NCBI RefSeq assembly: GCF_964030935.1
Contig: NZ_OZ034990.1
Span: 1,180,001-1,244,000 of the forward strand
Source of the DNA: Rickettsiella endosymbiont of Aleochara curtula
GTDB taxonomy: Bacteria; Pseudomonadota; Gammaproteobacteria; Diplorickettsiales; Diplorickettsiaceae
Reading direction: 5' to 3'
DNA: 64,000 nucleotides
The notes beneath the pieces are model-generated. The model was not told the DNA's origin. It searched no databases and saw nothing but the letters and a program-made list of their open reading frames with translations. Both the position numbers and the translations under genes were made by a program. Positions 63,099-64,000 of this stretch are shown here, piece by piece (the first letter of the stretch is position 1; every line of letters begins with the position of its first letter).

Positions 63099-63749
63099 TT
63101 ATTTTTTCTTTTTAAAATCCATTCTTGATTGGACCATGACCCCTAAAAATCGATGAGGCTTATCTAATAGCAAAGTTTTGAAATCAGTATTGAGAGGTTT
63201 AAGAATGGTATGTCCGCCATCAATTAAAATTTGTTTGAAATTAGGTAAATCATGTCCTTCAATGTGAACAATAGCAAAATCAAGACTATTTGGTTTTAGA
63301 TCAGGATCGATAAGTAGTATGGTGCCTTCTGGAAAACGAGGTTCCATAGTAGTATCTCTAGCAGAAACCGCATAAGCATGCTGACTCATGTCGATATCAG
63401 TAGAAACCGTTGGTAAGGGTGCTAATTTTTCAGTGAGATTAGGCCAATGTAGCACTTGCGGCCAGCTAAGCAATGGAATTTGCCGCCAACCTTGGGCGTC
63501 AGGATTAAAAGTGCCTGGAATCCGATCAGCTGATATGGGTTCATCGCCAATGAGTTGACTGATAGAGATAGCGAAAAAATTGGCAATCGGGCTCAAAGTA
63601 GCGACTTTGGGATTATCGGTTTCTCCAGAGCAAATTCGATGTACTACAGGTTGACCTACCCCGGTGCGTCGCGCTAGTTCCGATTCATTAATTCCTAACT
63701 CACCCATTAATCCTTTAAGAATTTTGCTCATGCTACTAGTAGTTTTCAT
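63099..63749 (-). CDS. CI/LexA-like (S24-type) repressor
   Basis: 216 residues. A helix-turn-helix (NESELARRTGVGQPVVHRIC) occupies the first 70 residues. After a Pro-containing linker comes a LexA/S24 C-terminal domain (GTILLIDPDLKPNSLDFAIV, then LPNFKQILIDGGHTILKPLN). In self-cleaving repressors the nucleophile lies in G-D-S-M-E-P; here the segment is RDTTMEP with Thr at the Ser place, while a Lys (NFKQI) is kept. Self-cleavage is therefore doubtful. It is similar to the partial gene at the left edge. The upstream region has a perfect inverted repeat (63807-63839). An alternative start is the ATG six codons in. Its regulon is unknown. Confidence 0.82.
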   Translation of the reverse strand: MKTTSSMSKILKGLMGELGINESELARRTGVGQPVVHRICSGETDNPKVATLSPIANFFAISISQLIGDEPISADRIPGTFNPDAQGWRQIPLLSWPQVLHWPNLTEKLAPLPTVSTDIDMSQHAYAVSARDTTMEPRFPEGTILLIDPDLKPNSLDFAIVHIEGHDLPNFKQILIDGGHTILKPLNTDFKTLLLDKPHRFLGVMVQSRMDFKKKK

Positions 63750-63806
63750 ATCATTTTCACTTATTAATTAGCGGTAATTTTACCTGTCCATGCTGATAAT
63801 TTCCAA

Positions 63807-63839
63807 CGCTGACAAACGAGTCCAAAATAGCTGTCAGCG
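63807..63839. promoter_or_regulatory. inverted repeat upstream of the repressor gene
   Basis: CGCTGACA and TGTCAGCG are perfect 8-bp complements separated by 17 bases, 58 bases before the repressor start. It could be an autoregulatory operator. It differs from the palindrome near the other repressor (712-729). Confidence 0.4.
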
Positions 63840-63933
63840 GCGGGTGGGTATTCTAACATGACAGAGCGTTTATGCTAAATAATGATATGATTTATCGTGC
63901 CAGCTGAAGGCAGTAAATTTTTGTATAAGATAT

Positions 63934-63960
63934 AATCCCGTTAGGGATTTTTTATTTTTC
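63934..63960 (+). terminator. rho-independent terminator
   Basis: AATCCC-GTTA-GGGATT followed by TTTTATTTTTC. No open frame ends just before it on the plus strand; a TATGAT hexamer near 63877-63882 could start a short non-coding RNA of about 70 bases ending here. Confidence 0.55.
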
Positions 63961-64000
63961 AAAGTAAATTGAAACTTTTTAAAAGTCTTTTGATACATTA

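Noticed and set aside
1..64000. CRISPR array, intact insertion sequence, prophage or plasmid module
   Set aside because: No regularly spaced repeats, transposase, integrase or phage structural gene was found; the CI-like regulators stand alone.

Overview
The window is a compact, clearly A+T-rich chromosome segment of a gammaproteobacterium. Gene content and order fit the Legionellales, most likely a Coxiellaceae-like intracellular lineage of the Rickettsiella/Diplorickettsia type; this placement is inference, because no rRNA or phylogenetic marker was compared. Support comes from classic gammaproteobacterial blocks (rhodanese-grxC-secB, metG|mrp-dcd, dapA followed by a BamC-like lipoprotein, def-fmt-rsmB, argS-SPOR-hslVU-DUF971, tamA-tamB). 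Scattered among them are effector-like genes: a eukaryotic-type protein kinase and several unassigned proteins, one preceded by a PmrA-box-like site.

Layout. 0-1.5 kb: a CI/LexA-like repressor cut by the window edge, divergent from a stand-alone response-regulator receiver whose start is separated from its body by a 9-A tract, then a 56-residue membrane protein. 1.7-8.5 kb: aromatic amino acid permease, A-type Fe-S carrier, HPr, DUF1460 peptidase, PmbA, rhodanese-GrxC-SecB-CoaE. 8.5-15.5 kb: a 745-residue membrane protein of unknown role, TolC, ADP-ribose pyrophosphatase, ParE, O-methyltransferase. 15.5-24.8 kb: tRNA-Glu between two inverted repeat copies, carbonic anhydrase, a lone RnfB-like ferredoxin, MetG, Mrp, Dcd, TrpS, an unknown protein and PEP carboxykinase. 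24.8-30.7 kb: protein kinase, ProC, MurU-AmgK, DapA, short BamC-like lipoprotein, tRNA-Ser(CGA), ThpR. 31-38.4 kb: a cyanide-insensitive-type bd oxidase with a DUF2474 small subunit, an unknown protein, Def-Fmt-RsmB, an OmpA-domain lipoprotein. 38.4-53.4 kb: GIN-domain protein, ArgS, SPOR protein, HslVU, DUF971, TyrS, RsmI, an APC permease, an MscK-like channel, a MurG of Firmicutes-like type, an M20 peptidase. 53.4-63.8 kb: TamB-TamA, an unknown membrane protein, PBP5-type DacA, an acyltransferase, HemC, Nth and a second CI/LexA-like repressor.

How it fits together. Much of the segment serves the envelope: peptidoglycan recycling (AmgK-MurU), lipid II synthesis (MurG), trimming (DacA, DUF1460 enzyme), division (SPOR protein), outer-membrane assembly and export (TamAB, BamC-like, SecB, TolC). 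Amino acid import, PEP carboxykinase and a bd oxidase fit growth on host amino acids at low oxygen.

The most striking non-genic structure is a family of at least seven short dispersed repeats (about 35-130 bp) with TATACTC/GAGTATA terminal inverted repeats. They are intergenic and most lie just upstream of a gene, and in three or four cases the repeat end itself supplies a -10-like hexamer. Other notable sites are a perfect palindrome between the -35 and -10 of the response regulator, a 23-bp perfect palindrome before the carbonic anhydrase gene, and a 10-bp hairpin that contains the tamA start codon. No CRISPR array, intact insertion sequence or prophage was seen.
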